Of a stretch of 64,000 nt of DNA, positions 9,077 through 17,741 are shown in pieces. Location: assembly GCA_965217685.1 (NCBI GenBank), contig CBDCIZ010000003.1, forward strand, positions 1,984,001 to 2,048,000. The letters are read 5' to 3'. A program made the translations under genes and the position numbers. The stretch is from Aurantimonas sp965217685. Its GTDB lineage: Bacteria > Pseudomonadota > Alphaproteobacteria > Rhizobiales > Rhizobiaceae. The stretch's first letter is position 1, and every line of letters starts with the position of its first letter. Below the pieces are notes generated by a model that saw nothing but the letters and a program-made list of their open reading frames with translations, was not told where the DNA came from and did no database searches.

Positions 9077-11061
9077 CGCCCGTATCGCAAATGCCCGTGA
9101 CACCCGCGATCGTCATCCTCTCCGAGGCCGCGCTGCCGCTGGCGAACCGCGTTGCCGCGCTGACCGGCGGCACGGTCCACGGCCTTGCCGCCCGATGCCC
9201 GGCGGCCGCGATCCGCTTCGAGCAGGCCGGCGCGCATCTGCGCGCGCTGTTTCAGTCCGGAACGCCGATCGTCGCCCTGATGGCGTCCGGCGCTCTGATC
9301 CGCATTCTGGCGCCGTTGCTTGCCGACAAGACCACCGAGCCGCCCGTCTTGGCGCTCGCGGAGGACGGCTCCAGCGCCGTGCCGCTGCTCGGCGGGCACC
9401 ACGGCGCCAACGCGCTTGCCCGCATGATCGCCGACGGACTCGGCGGCCATGCCGCGGTAACGACGGCCGGCGATCTCAAATTCGGCCTCTCGCTCGACGC
9501 GCCGCCGGTGGGCTGGGTGCTGGAGAACGTCGCTGAGGCCAAGGCGGTGATGGCCGATCTCGTCGCCGGCGCGCGGGTGACAGGCGCCGGCGAGGGGTTC
9601 GGGGCGGCCGGTTGGCTGACGGAAGCGGCTCTGCCCTGGGCCGATAGCGCCGGTCACGCCGGAGCGCAAAGCGCTGACATCGATGGGGCGTCCATCCGTA
9701 CTGCCGTAAAACCCGCCTCTACCGTCACGATTTCTGTGACCAACCAGGCGCGCGCGGCCAATCCCGGCGAACTTCTCTATCGCCCACGAAATCTCGTGCT
9801 CGGTCTTGGCTGCGAGCGCGGCGCGGAGCCGGCCGAACTGATCGCGCTGGCGACAAGCGTGTTCGCGGAGGCCGGCGTTTCGCCGCTGGCGCTCGCCGCC
9901 GTCGCCTCGATCGATCTGAAGGCCGACGAGACGGCAATCCACGCGGTCGCGGACCATTTTGACGTGCCTTCGCGATTCTTCGACGCCGCAGTGCTGGAGA
10001 CGGAGGCGGAGCGTCTCGAACATCCCTCCAACATCGTCTTTCATGAAACCGGCTGCCACGGTGTCTGCGAGGGCGCAGCGCTGGCGGCGGTCGGCCGAAC
10101 CGGACGCCTGCGCGTCGCCAAGCGCAAGTCGAAGCGCGCCACGGCGGCGCTGGGCGAAGCGCCGGCGCCCGTCGATCCCGCAAGCTTCGGCCGGGCACGG
10201 GGCACGCTCTTCGTCGTCGGCATCGGGCCCGGCGGCGAGGCCTGGCGCTCGCCGGAGGTCACCCGCATGATCGGCGCGTCGAGCGATCTCGTCGGGTATT
10301 CGCTCTATCTCGATCTGCTCGGCGATCTCTGCCAGGGCAAGACCCAGCACGATTTCGACCTCGGCCGTGAAGAGGCGCGGGTGCGCCATGCGATGGAGCT
10401 GGCCGGCACCGGCCGCAACGTCGCGCTCGTGTGCTCCGGCGACGCCGGCATCTACGCCATGGCGACGCTGGTCTTCGAACTTCTGGACAAGGCGCCAGAG
10501 ATGAAAGGAGCGCCCGATATGGCGGGGACCGGTGCCAGCGGGCGCGATCTCACCGATGCCGCAAAGCGCATTTCGATCGCCTGTTCGCCTGGCATCTCGG
10601 CGCTGCAGGGCGCCGCGGCACGGGCCGGCGCACCGCTCGGCCACGACTTCTGCACCATCTCGCTTTCCGACCTCCTGACGCCCTGGGACGACATCCAGCG
10701 GCGCGTTCGGGCGGCGGGAGAGGCCGATTTCGTTATCGCCTTCTACAATCCGGTCTCGCGCAAGCGGCGCACCCAGCTGGCCTTCGCCCGCGACGAGCTT
10801 TTACATCACCGCCCGGCCGATACGCCGGTTATCCTCGCCACCAATCTCGGCCGCGAGGGCGAGACGGTGCGCTTCGTCGCTCTCGCCGCCCTCGACGTCG
10901 ACGATGTCGACATGCTGACGGTGGTCATCGTCGGGTCGTCGCAGACGCGGCTCATAGCGACCGGCGACGGAAGACGATGGGTCTATACGCCGCGCGGCTA
11001 TGCCGGGAAGGCGGGGACAGGAATGTCGGAAGCGGGAGTCGACAAGGGAGAGGCTGCATGA
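9073..11061 (+). CDS. cobJ: CbiG-CobJ fusion: cobalt-precorrin-5A hydrolase domain plus precorrin-3B C17-methyltransferase
   Basis: A 662-residue two-enzyme protein. Residues about 8-345 are CbiG-like: an N-terminal part (LMASGALIRILAPLL), a variable middle, and a C-terminal CbiG_C/CobE part (LVLGLGCERGAEPAEL near 242, HETGCHGVCEGAAL near 320). Residues from about 377 (GTLFVVGIGPGG) are the CobJ tetrapyrrole methylase that performs ring contraction and C17 methylation. The start is TTG at 9073, seven bases after GAGG and overlapping the cobI stop as TTGA. An ATG at 9091 is the alternative but has no ribosome site. Its TGA overlaps cobM as ATGA. Having CbiG beside CbiX and CbiD suits a cobalt-first pathway. 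Confidence 0.93.
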   Translation: MTPVSQMPVTPAIVILSEAALPLANRVAALTGGTVHGLAARCPAAAIRFEQAGAHLRALFQSGTPIVALMASGALIRILAPLLADKTTEPPVLALAEDGSSAVPLLGGHHGANALARMIADGLGGHAAVTTAGDLKFGLSLDAPPVGWVLENVAEAKAVMADLVAGARVTGAGEGFGAAGWLTEAALPWADSAGHAGAQSADIDGASIRTAVKPASTVTISVTNQARAANPGELLYRPRNLVLGLGCERGAEPAELIALATSVFAEAGVSPLALAAVASIDLKADETAIHAVADHFDVPSRFFDAAVLETEAERLEHPSNIVFHETGCHGVCEGAALAAVGRTGRLRVAKRKSKRATAALGEAPAPVDPASFGRARGTLFVVGIGPGGEAWRSPEVTRMIGASSDLVGYSLYLDLLGDLCQGKTQHDFDLGREEARVRHAMELAGTGRNVALVCSGDAGIYAMATLVFELLDKAPEMKGAPDMAGTGASGRDLTDAAKRISIACSPGISALQGAAARAGAPLGHDFCTISLSDLLTPWDDIQRRVRAAGEADFVIAFYNPVSRKRRTQLAFARDELLHHRPADTPVILATNLGREGETVRFVALAALDVDDVDMLTVVIVGSSQTRLIATGDGRRWVYTPRGYAGKAGTGMSEAGVDKGEAA

Positions 11062-11831
11062 CCGTTCACTTCATCGGCGCCGGGCCCGGCGCGCCGGACC
11101 TCATCACCGTGCGGGGCTTAAGGCTGATCGAGGCCTGCCCGGTCTGCCTCTATGCCGGATCGCTGGTGCCGGAGGCGGTCGTGGCGGCCGCCCCCGATGC
11201 TGCGCGGGTGCTGGACACCGCGTCGATGACGCTCGACGAGATCATCGCCGAGATCGCCGCGGCGTATGAGCGGGGCGAGGACGTTGCGCGGGTGCATTCG
11301 GGCGATCCCTCGCTCTACGGGGCTATCGCCGAGCAGATCCGGCGGCTGAAGGCGCTCGGAATTCCGTTCGACATCGTGCCCGGCGTGCCGGCCTATGCGG
11401 CTGCCGCCGCTGCCCTCGGCAAGGAACTCACGGTGCCGGAGGTCTGCCAGACGGTGATCCTTACCCGCACGGCGATGAAATCGTCCAGGATGCCCGAGGG
11501 CGAGGAGCTTTCGACGCTGGGCCGCAGCGGCGCCACGCTGGCGATCCACCTGTCGGTGCGCAATATTCCGCACATCCAGCGCGAACTGTTGCCGCTGCCG
11601 GCCTATGGCGACGACTGCCCGGCGGTCGTTGCCTACCGGGTCGGCTGGCCCGACGAAACTTTCATCCACGGCACGCTCGGCGATATCCATCGCAAGGTGC
11701 GCGCGGCCAAACTGACGCGAACGGCGCTGATCTTCGTCGGACGGGCGCTGGGCGAGATCGATTTCATCGATTCCAGGCTTTACGACAGCGACCACGTCCA
11801 TGTGCTGCGGCCGAAGCGCAAGACGGCCTAG
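11058..11831 (+). CDS. cobM: precorrin-4 C11-methyltransferase
   Basis: SAM-dependent methylation of precorrin-4 at C11 to precorrin-5. The 257 residues begin with VHFIGAGPGAPDLITVRG and contain VHSGDPSLYGAI and IVPGVPAYAAAAA, the conserved CobM/CbiF motifs. The AGTDRT-like region appears as ILTRTAMKSSRMPEGEEL, typical of CobM. The ATG at 11058 follows GGGAGAGG and overlaps cobJ by four bases. The stop codon TAG shares the palindrome CTAG with the stop of cobK on the other strand, so the two genes converge with a 4-bp overlap. It is the last gene of the plus-strand run that starts at cbiX. Confidence 0.96.
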   Translation: MTVHFIGAGPGAPDLITVRGLRLIEACPVCLYAGSLVPEAVVAAAPDAARVLDTASMTLDEIIAEIAAAYERGEDVARVHSGDPSLYGAIAEQIRRLKALGIPFDIVPGVPAYAAAAAALGKELTVPEVCQTVILTRTAMKSSRMPEGEELSTLGRSGATLAIHLSVRNIPHIQRELLPLPAYGDDCPAVVAYRVGWPDETFIHGTLGDIHRKVRAAKLTRTALIFVGRALGEIDFIDSRLYDSDHVHVLRPKRKTA

Positions 11832-12610
11832 CTGGCTTGCATTTCGGCGAGCCAGGCGATGACCGCGTCGATGTCCTGCACGATCGATTCGGGCGGCGCC
11901 GGCGGGCGGTCGATCAAAATGACCGGCAGGCCGAGCATGCGGGCCGCTTCGATCTTGGCGTATGAGGCGGCGCCGCCGGAATTGCGGCAGACCAGATGGG
12001 TGATGCCGCGGGTTTCAAGCAGCGCCGCTTCGTCGGCCGGGGCTGCGGACGGTTTTCCGAGGACGATCTCGGCGGCGAAGGCGAGCGGCGGTGACGGCGG
12101 GTCGATCATCCGCACGACGGGCGTCAGATCGGGCCGCAGCCGGAACGGCGACAGATGCTGGCGTCCAAGCGCCAGGAACGGCCGCGCCCCCTGCGGCAGC
12201 GCATCGCGGGCGGCGGCAAGGCAATCGACGGGGAACCAGCGGTCGCCCGTGGCTGGCTGCCAGGGCGGACGGAGCAGCGCGATGCGTGGAACACCCGAAA
12301 GGCGGGCGGCTTCGGCGACGTTTTGGGAGATGCCGGCGGCAAAGGGGTGCGTCGCGTCGATGAGGGCGCCGATGTTCTCTTCGGCACAGAATGTCGCAAG
12401 TCCCGCTGCGCCGCCGAAGCCGCCGATGCGGACGTTGCAGCCCTTTGGCAACACCGGTGTCGCGGTGCGCCCCGCAAGCGACAGGACGATCGTCGGCCGG
12501 GGTTCGAGAATGGCCAGTCGTCGCACCAGCGCGTTCGCTTCGGCGGTGCCGCCGAGGACGAGGATCGCTCCGGGCGGCGTGGGCAAGGGCCCGTCAGCTT
12601 GCGCGTGCAA
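11828..12610 (-). CDS. cobK: precorrin-6A reductase
   Basis: NAD(P)H-dependent reduction of the corrin macrocycle (precorrin-6A to 6B; CbiJ in the cobalt route). The family signature ILVLGGTAEANALVRRL opens the protein, followed by ALIDATHPFA and, near the end, THLVCRNSGGAASYAKIEAARMLGLPV, all CobK/CbiJ hallmarks. I place the start at TTG 12610 because GGAGG sits five bases upstream. This gives 260 residues and a 17-bp overlap with the end of cbiD. The alternatives are TTG 12586, or the remote ATG 12715 inside cbiD. Transcription is with cbiD. Confidence 0.92.
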   Translation of the reverse strand: MHAQADGPLPTPPGAILVLGGTAEANALVRRLAILEPRPTIVLSLAGRTATPVLPKGCNVRIGGFGGAAGLATFCAEENIGALIDATHPFAAGISQNVAEAARLSGVPRIALLRPPWQPATGDRWFPVDCLAAARDALPQGARPFLALGRQHLSPFRLRPDLTPVVRMIDPPSPPLAFAAEIVLGKPSAAPADEAALLETRGITHLVCRNSGGAASYAKIEAARMLGLPVILIDRPPAPPESIVQDIDAVIAWLAEMQAS

Positions 12611-13790
12611 GGACGCCTCCGGCCCGGTCGACGACGACGATCTCGACGCCGATCCCGGCGCTCCGCAAGATGGCGAGCGCCGCGGTGCGGGCGTTTTGCG
12701 CCACCGCCCCTGCAAGATCGATCTCGTGCTCTTTGCACAGATCGAGCACAGCCTTGGCCGTGTTGGCCGAAAGGATCGTCGGGCGGAGCGCCTCGGCCGT
12801 GCCGGGGGAAAGGCTTGCCGCGAGGTCGGCCAGATAGGCCATCTCCACCTGGCTGCGGCCGGAATGCAGATCCATCGCGCCTTGGGCGAGCTTGGTCAGC
12901 TTGGCGAAGCCGCCGGCGATGGTCAGTCGCTCGACCGGATGGGCGCGCAGATATTTGAGGAGGCCGCCGGCAAAATCGCCCATTTCGATATAGGCGATCT
13001 CCGGCAATTCGGGATAAAGCTGCCTTGCCGCGTCCTCGCTGGCGGAGCCGGTCGCGCCGACGACATGCGTCAACCCTGCCGCGCGGGCGACGTCGATGCC
13101 GCGGTGGATCGAGTGGATCCAGGCCGAGCAGGAGAAGGGATGGACAATTCCCGTCGTGCCCAGGATCGACAGGCCACCGACTATGCCAAGTCGCGGGTTC
13201 CAGGTTTTTTGTGCCAGCTCTTCGCCGTCGGTGACGGAAATCTCGATGCGGAGATCGGCCGGGCGGCCGTGTTCGCGGCACAGCGCCTCGACCACCTCGC
13301 GCATCATCCGGCGCGGCACCGGGTTGATTGCCGGCTCGCCGGGCGGCAGCGGCAGGCCCTCGAGGGTGACCGTGCCGACGCCGGGACCTGCCGCGAAGAC
13401 GATGCCGGAGCCCTTGGGGCCAGAAGTCAAAGTCGCGACGATTTCGGCGAGATGCGTGGCGTCCGGGTCGTCGCCTGCGTCCTTTATGATCGACGCCATC
13501 GCCATCCTGCCCTCAAGGGCGGTGCGGTTGAGAGCAAAGCTCGGCGTTTCGCCCTTGGGCAGCGTGATGGTGACGGGGTCTGGAAACGCGCCGGTCAAAA
13601 GCGCGCCCAACGCCGCCTTCGTCGCGGCGGTGGCGCAGGCACCCGTCGTCCAGCCGCGGCGAAGCGGGCGTGCGGTTTCATCCACACCCGTCGGGTCGGG
13701 TGCGGGGCGCGTGGTCTCGCGCGAACCGGTGGTATCGGCCGTGTCGCGCTCGACTGGAGTGCCGCAGTGATCGGGATGGTCGGAGCCCAT
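12594..13790 (-). CDS. cbiD: cobalt-precorrin-5B C1-methyltransferase CbiD
   Basis: CbiD methylates the corrin ring at C1 and substitutes for the unrelated CobF in many alphaproteobacteria. The family start LRRGWTTGACATAATKAAL lies near residue 44, followed by GPGVGTVTLEGLPLPPGEPAINPVPR and the long central region ending GDFAGGLLKYLRAHPVERLTIAGGFAKLTKLAQG. The 398-residue form from ATG 13790 includes a poorly conserved N-terminal extension. A GTG at 13835 would add 15 residues; neither start has a clear ribosome site. It is divergent from cobB, with about 100 bp between the two starts for both promoters. Confidence 0.93.
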   Translation of the reverse strand: MGSDHPDHCGTPVERDTADTTGSRETTRPAPDPTGVDETARPLRRGWTTGACATAATKAALGALLTGAFPDPVTITLPKGETPSFALNRTALEGRMAMASIIKDAGDDPDATHLAEIVATLTSGPKGSGIVFAAGPGVGTVTLEGLPLPPGEPAINPVPRRMMREVVEALCREHGRPADLRIEISVTDGEELAQKTWNPRLGIVGGLSILGTTGIVHPFSCSAWIHSIHRGIDVARAAGLTHVVGATGSASEDAARQLYPELPEIAYIEMGDFAGGLLKYLRAHPVERLTIAGGFAKLTKLAQGAMDLHSGRSQVEMAYLADLAASLSPGTAEALRPTILSANTAKAVLDLCKEHEIDLAGAVAQNARTAALAILRSAGIGVEIVVVDRAGGVLARAS

Positions 13791-13894
13791 ATCCGGTTTA
13801 TAGGCTTGGGTGAAGCCGAGGCAAAGCGGCAGCACAGGCTGTCGGTGATCTCGCCATCGGACCCTGCCGCGAGCCCGCTTCGGGGGCGGACGGC

Positions 13895-15358
13895 ATGAGC
13901 GGTCTGATGATCGCGGCGCCGTCCTCGGGGGCCGGCAAGACGACGGTGACGCTCGGGCTGCTTCGTGCGCTCAGGTCGCAAGGGTATGCCGTTCGGTCCG
14001 CCAAAGCGGGGCCGGATTATATCGACCCGGCGTTTCATGCGGCGGCGAGCGGCGGCGCGTGCGTCAACCTCGATCCCTGGGCGATGCGGCCCGGCCTGAT
14101 CGAAATGCTGGCGGGTCGGGCGCGGGAGGGTGGTGAGGCCTTCCTCCTCGAGGCGATGATGGGGCTGTTCGATGGCGCCGCCGACGGGACGGGCTCGGCC
14201 GCGGACCTGGCGGCGTCCCTCGGTCTCGATATCGTTCTCGTCGTCGATTGCGCCCGACAGTCCCACTCGGTGGCGGCCCTGGTGCGCGGCTTTGCCAACC
14301 ATCGGGCCGAGACCCGGCTCTCAGGTCTGATCCTCAACCGGGTTGGGTCGCCGCGCCATGCAAAGCTCCTGACCGAATCCCTGTTGCCGCTGGGCATCCC
14401 GGTGCTGGGCATCCTGATGCGGCGGGGTGACCTGACCCTTCCCGAGCGACATCTCGGGCTCGTCCAGGCCGGCGAGCGCGACGATCTCGACGAGTTCTGC
14501 GACCGGGGCGCAGAATGGATCACCGAAGGCTGCGACCTCGACGCGCTGAGGCGCCTTGCGACACCGCATAAAGCTTCGACCGATGCCGTGTCGACCCAAG
14601 CGCCATCGCGCGAGGGCCCGCATTCGTCCGCCATTTTGCCGTCCCCTCTAGAGCCCTTGGGCCAGCGCATGGCGATCGCCCGCGACGTCGCCTTCGCCTT
14701 CGCCTATCCGCATCTCATCGCCGGCTGGCAGGAAGCGGGGGCGGAGCTCTCTTTCTTCTCGCCGCTGGCGAACGAGGCGCCCGATGGTGCCGCAGATGCC
14801 GTATATCTGCCCGGCGGCTATCCCGAACTTCATGCCGGGCGGCTTGCGGCGGCGGCGACGTTCCGGCAGGGGATGGCAAAGGCCGCCTCGCGCGGCGCGA
14901 CGATCTACGGGGAGTGCGGCGGCTACATGATGCTGGGCGAGACGCTGGAGGATGGCGAAGGCGAAACGCACGCGATGCTCGGCCTCTTGCCGCTCGCGAC
15001 GAGTTTTCGTCGGCGCAAGCTGCATCTCGGCTATCGCCGGCTGACGCAGATTTCGGCCGCCGGCGCCGGGGCTCATCTGTCTTGTGTCGATGGTCGTCCG
15101 GCTTCGGCGTCCGAGGCTGGATCGACCGGCAGCACCTCTAGAGCCGACATGCCCGCCAGCACACTTGGCAGCGGACCGCTGCCCTGGTCGACGCCGCTGC
15201 GCGGCCACGAATTCCATTATGCGACGGTCGTCCGCGAAGGGCCGGGCGAGGCATTGTTTTCCGCAAGCGATGCACAAAGTGCCGACCTCGGGACGTTCGG
15301 GCGCCGGCATGGCAATGTCTGCGGGTCGTTTCTCCATGTCGTCGATCGGGAGGCCTGA
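13895..15358 (+). CDS. cobB: cobyrinic (hydrogenobyrinic) acid a,c-diamide synthase
   Basis: Glutamine- and ATP-dependent amidation of the a and c acetate side chains. The 487-residue protein has an N-terminal P-loop ATPase (APSSGAGKTTVTLG, about residues 8-20), KAGPDYIDPAFH and EAMMGLFDG motifs, and a C-terminal class I amidotransferase domain with the nucleophile in GECGGYMMLG (Cys341). Two stretches look like low-complexity inserts compared with the family core: about residues 220-250 (Thr/Ser-rich linker between domains) and 395-428 (Ser/Thr/Gly-rich). It starts the plus-strand group cobB-cobC-cobD and ends two bases before cobC. A GGGCGGACGGC stretch precedes the ATG. Confidence 0.95.
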   Translation: MSGLMIAAPSSGAGKTTVTLGLLRALRSQGYAVRSAKAGPDYIDPAFHAAASGGACVNLDPWAMRPGLIEMLAGRAREGGEAFLLEAMMGLFDGAADGTGSAADLAASLGLDIVLVVDCARQSHSVAALVRGFANHRAETRLSGLILNRVGSPRHAKLLTESLLPLGIPVLGILMRRGDLTLPERHLGLVQAGERDDLDEFCDRGAEWITEGCDLDALRRLATPHKASTDAVSTQAPSREGPHSSAILPSPLEPLGQRMAIARDVAFAFAYPHLIAGWQEAGAELSFFSPLANEAPDGAADAVYLPGGYPELHAGRLAAAATFRQGMAKAASRGATIYGECGGYMMLGETLEDGEGETHAMLGLLPLATSFRRRKLHLGYRRLTQISAAGAGAHLSCVDGRPASASEAGSTGSTSRADMPASTLGSGPLPWSTPLRGHEFHYATVVREGPGEALFSASDAQSADLGTFGRRHGNVCGSFLHVVDREA

Positions 15359-15360
15359 CG

Positions 15361-16602
15361 GTGTCGCGGGGTAACGGATTGACTGCACGGCCGACCCAGG
15401 GCACTGGCCAGGGCCAGGGCACCGGCCGCGGGACGACGGAGGTGCTGGCAGAACGTGTGGTGCAGCAATTGGTCGATGGCCCGGTTCGCACGCCATTCGA
15501 GCCAGCCCTTGCCGCCTCGGCCCGAGCGAAAGTGAATCGGGCCGCCGACCCGGCCCGCAATCATGGCGGGGCTCTGGACGCGGCGATCGAGCGCTTCGGC
15601 GGGGCGCGGGCCGACTGGCTCGATCTGTCGACCGGCATCAACCCTTCGCCGCCGCCCCTGCCGCCGCTCGATCCTCAATTGTTCCAGCGATTGCCGGAGG
15701 CAGCGCTAGAGGCAAAAGCGCTCGACGCGGCGCGGCGCTTCTACGGTGCGCCGGAGACAGCGGAGATCATTGCCGCGCCCGGCAGTCAGGCGCTGATCTC
15801 GGCGCTGCCGCACCTACTGCCGCACGCGTTCGTGGCGATCGTCGAGCCGACCTATGGCGGGCATCGCGCGGCCTTTGCAGGGGCGGGACATCGGATCGTC
15901 GGTGTGTGTGGCCTTGGCGATATCCCCGATGCGGCGACGATCGCGGTCGTCGTCAATCCGAACAATCCGGACGGCCGGGTGTTTTTGCGCAGTGATCTTC
16001 TTGCGCTGGCCGACAAGCTGGCGGCAGGGGGCGGCCTTCTCGTCGTCGACGAGGCCTTTGACGATGTCGATCCGTCGCAATCGCTGGCCGGCGCGACCGG
16101 GCGGCCGGGGCTGCTGGTTCATCGCTCCTTCGGCAAGGTCTTCGGGCTTGCCGGCCTGCGCCTCGGCTTCGCACTGACCGACGAGGCGCTTGGCCGTTCG
16201 TTGCGCGAGCGGCTTGGCGCCTGGGCAGTTTCCGGGCCGGCGCTGGCAATCGGCGCGGCATGGCTCGAAGACGATGATCTGTGCGCCGACGTTCGGGCGT
16301 CGATCGCCGCTCAGGCCCGGTTGCGTGATAGGTGCCTCGATCGCGCCAGTTTGTCGCCGGTCGGCGCGACGGCGCTGTTTGCGACGGTGGCGCATCCCCA
16401 GGCGAGCGATCTGTTCGAGGCGCTGGGCCAACGGCAAATCCTCACCCGGCCCTTCGCCTACGCCCTGACATGGCTGAGGTTCGGCAACCCCCGCGATACC
16501 GCCGAGGCGGTGCGCCTCGACGATGCGCTCGGGGAGGCGTTGGCCGAGATCGAAAAGCGCGACCCTGCTTCTGATTCCAACGCTGCCGCCCGAGCGCGAT
16601 GA
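15361..16602 (+). CDS. cobC: threonine-phosphate decarboxylase / CobC-like aminotransferase
   Basis: Fold-type I PLP enzyme linked to making (R)-1-amino-2-propanol O-phosphate, the linker of the nucleotide loop. The core begins NHGGALDAAIERFGG near residue 65. The motifs DLSTGINP, VNPNNPDGR and HRSFGKVFGLAGLRLGF follow, the last containing the PLP-binding Lys259. The start is GTG 15361, seven bases after GGGAGG, so the 64-residue N-terminal extension (Gly/Gln/Thr-rich, low complexity) is probably translated; typical CobC proteins lack it. The stop overlaps the cobD start as ATGA. The cytosolic product acts with CobD. Confidence 0.93.
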   Translation: MSRGNGLTARPTQGTGQGQGTGRGTTEVLAERVVQQLVDGPVRTPFEPALAASARAKVNRAADPARNHGGALDAAIERFGGARADWLDLSTGINPSPPPLPPLDPQLFQRLPEAALEAKALDAARRFYGAPETAEIIAAPGSQALISALPHLLPHAFVAIVEPTYGGHRAAFAGAGHRIVGVCGLGDIPDAATIAVVVNPNNPDGRVFLRSDLLALADKLAAGGGLLVVDEAFDDVDPSQSLAGATGRPGLLVHRSFGKVFGLAGLRLGFALTDEALGRSLRERLGAWAVSGPALAIGAAWLEDDDLCADVRASIAAQARLRDRCLDRASLSPVGATALFATVAHPQASDLFEALGQRQILTRPFAYALTWLRFGNPRDTAEAVRLDDALGEALAEIEKRDPASDSNAAARAR

Positions 16603-17579
16603 GCCTGCATCTCGCCATCCTTATCGTCGGCATCCTCCTTGATCGGATCGTCGGGGATCCGGACTGGCTCTGGCGGCGGTTCTCGCATCCGGTCGTCTGG
16701 TTCGGCGCCGTCATCGGGGCGCTCGATCGCGGGCTCAATCATGAGACGCTGGCGCCGAAGCACCAGCGCCGCAACGGCGTGATCACAGTTCTCATCCTCG
16801 TCCTCGGGAGCCTCGTTCTCGGCGCCGTGCTGAGGGGGCTCTTCCATGCGCTCGGCCCGCTTGGCTGGGCGCTCGAGACCGTCGTCGTCGCCGTGTTCCT
16901 GGCCCAAAAAAGCCTTGTCGACCATGTCCGCGCCGTGGGGCGGGCGCTGGACGAGGGCGGTCTCCTCGCTGGCCGGCAGGCGGTGGCCATGATCGTCGGG
17001 CGCGATCCGGAGCAGCTCGACGCCGCCGGCATTTGCCGCGCGGCGATCGAGAGTCTGGCCGAAAACGCCTCGGACGGGGTGGTCGCGCCGATCCTCTGGT
17101 ATCTGGTGCTCGGCCTGCCGGGACTTCTTGCCTACAAGGCGGTCAACACGGCCGATTCGATGATCGGGCATCTGAGCGACCGCCACCGGGAGTTCGGTCG
17201 AGCCTCTGCCAGGCTCGACGACGTGGTCAACTGGCCCGCCGCGAGGCTGACTGCGGCGCTGTTCGCGCTGGCGGCAGGTCTTTTCGCGCGAGACAGGACG
17301 GTCGTCGTCGGTGTCTGGGTCCAGTCGACAATCGACGCGCCACAGCACCGCTCGCCCAATGCCGGCTGGCCGGAGGCGGCGATGGCCAAGGCACTCGGCG
17401 TCGCGCTCGGCGGCTCACGCCGCTATGGCGATCTCGTTGTCGACGCGCCGATGCTGAACCCGGCAGGGCGTAGGGGCGCCTCCGCCGTCGACATCGATGC
17501 GGCGATCGGTCTGTTTAGAAAGGCAATGACGCTGCTGACCGGAGGACTGTCGCTGCTCTGGCTGGTCGCGCTGCTATGA
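16599..17579 (+). CDS. cobD: adenosylcobinamide-phosphate synthase (CbiB/CobD)
   Basis: Membrane protein that attaches aminopropanol (phosphate) to adenosylcobyric acid. At 326 residues it has the usual length. The start MSLHLAILIVGILLDRIVGDP is the conserved first membrane segment followed by the GDP motif, HPVVWFG follows, and ESLAENASDGVVAPILWY with KAVNTADSMIGH is the family signature. Several hydrophobic helices run to the end (LTGGLSLLWLVALL). It is translationally coupled to cobC through ATGA. It converges on cobS with about 160 bp between the stops, which contains no clear hairpin terminator. Confidence 0.96.
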   Translation: MSLHLAILIVGILLDRIVGDPDWLWRRFSHPVVWFGAVIGALDRGLNHETLAPKHQRRNGVITVLILVLGSLVLGAVLRGLFHALGPLGWALETVVVAVFLAQKSLVDHVRAVGRALDEGGLLAGRQAVAMIVGRDPEQLDAAGICRAAIESLAENASDGVVAPILWYLVLGLPGLLAYKAVNTADSMIGHLSDRHREFGRASARLDDVVNWPAARLTAALFALAAGLFARDRTVVVGVWVQSTIDAPQHRSPNAGWPEAAMAKALGVALGGSRRYGDLVVDAPMLNPAGRRGASAVDIDAAIGLFRKAMTLLTGGLSLLWLVALL

Positions 17580-17741
17580 TGTTCGGGACAGGTTCCTGTC
17601 GATCGGATCTGGAATGACGCGGTGCCGTCGCCGAAGGAAAAATCGATCTTCAGCCACCGTCTTTGGTACGAGGGCTCGATCGCACCCATACAGGCCGCCT
17701 GACATCCGAGCGATCAAATGTTCGCCGTCAGCGTTTCGCTT

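Noticed and set aside
17580..17741. Terminator between converging cobD and cobS
   Set aside because: No stem with a T-run was found; only weak short repeats occur.
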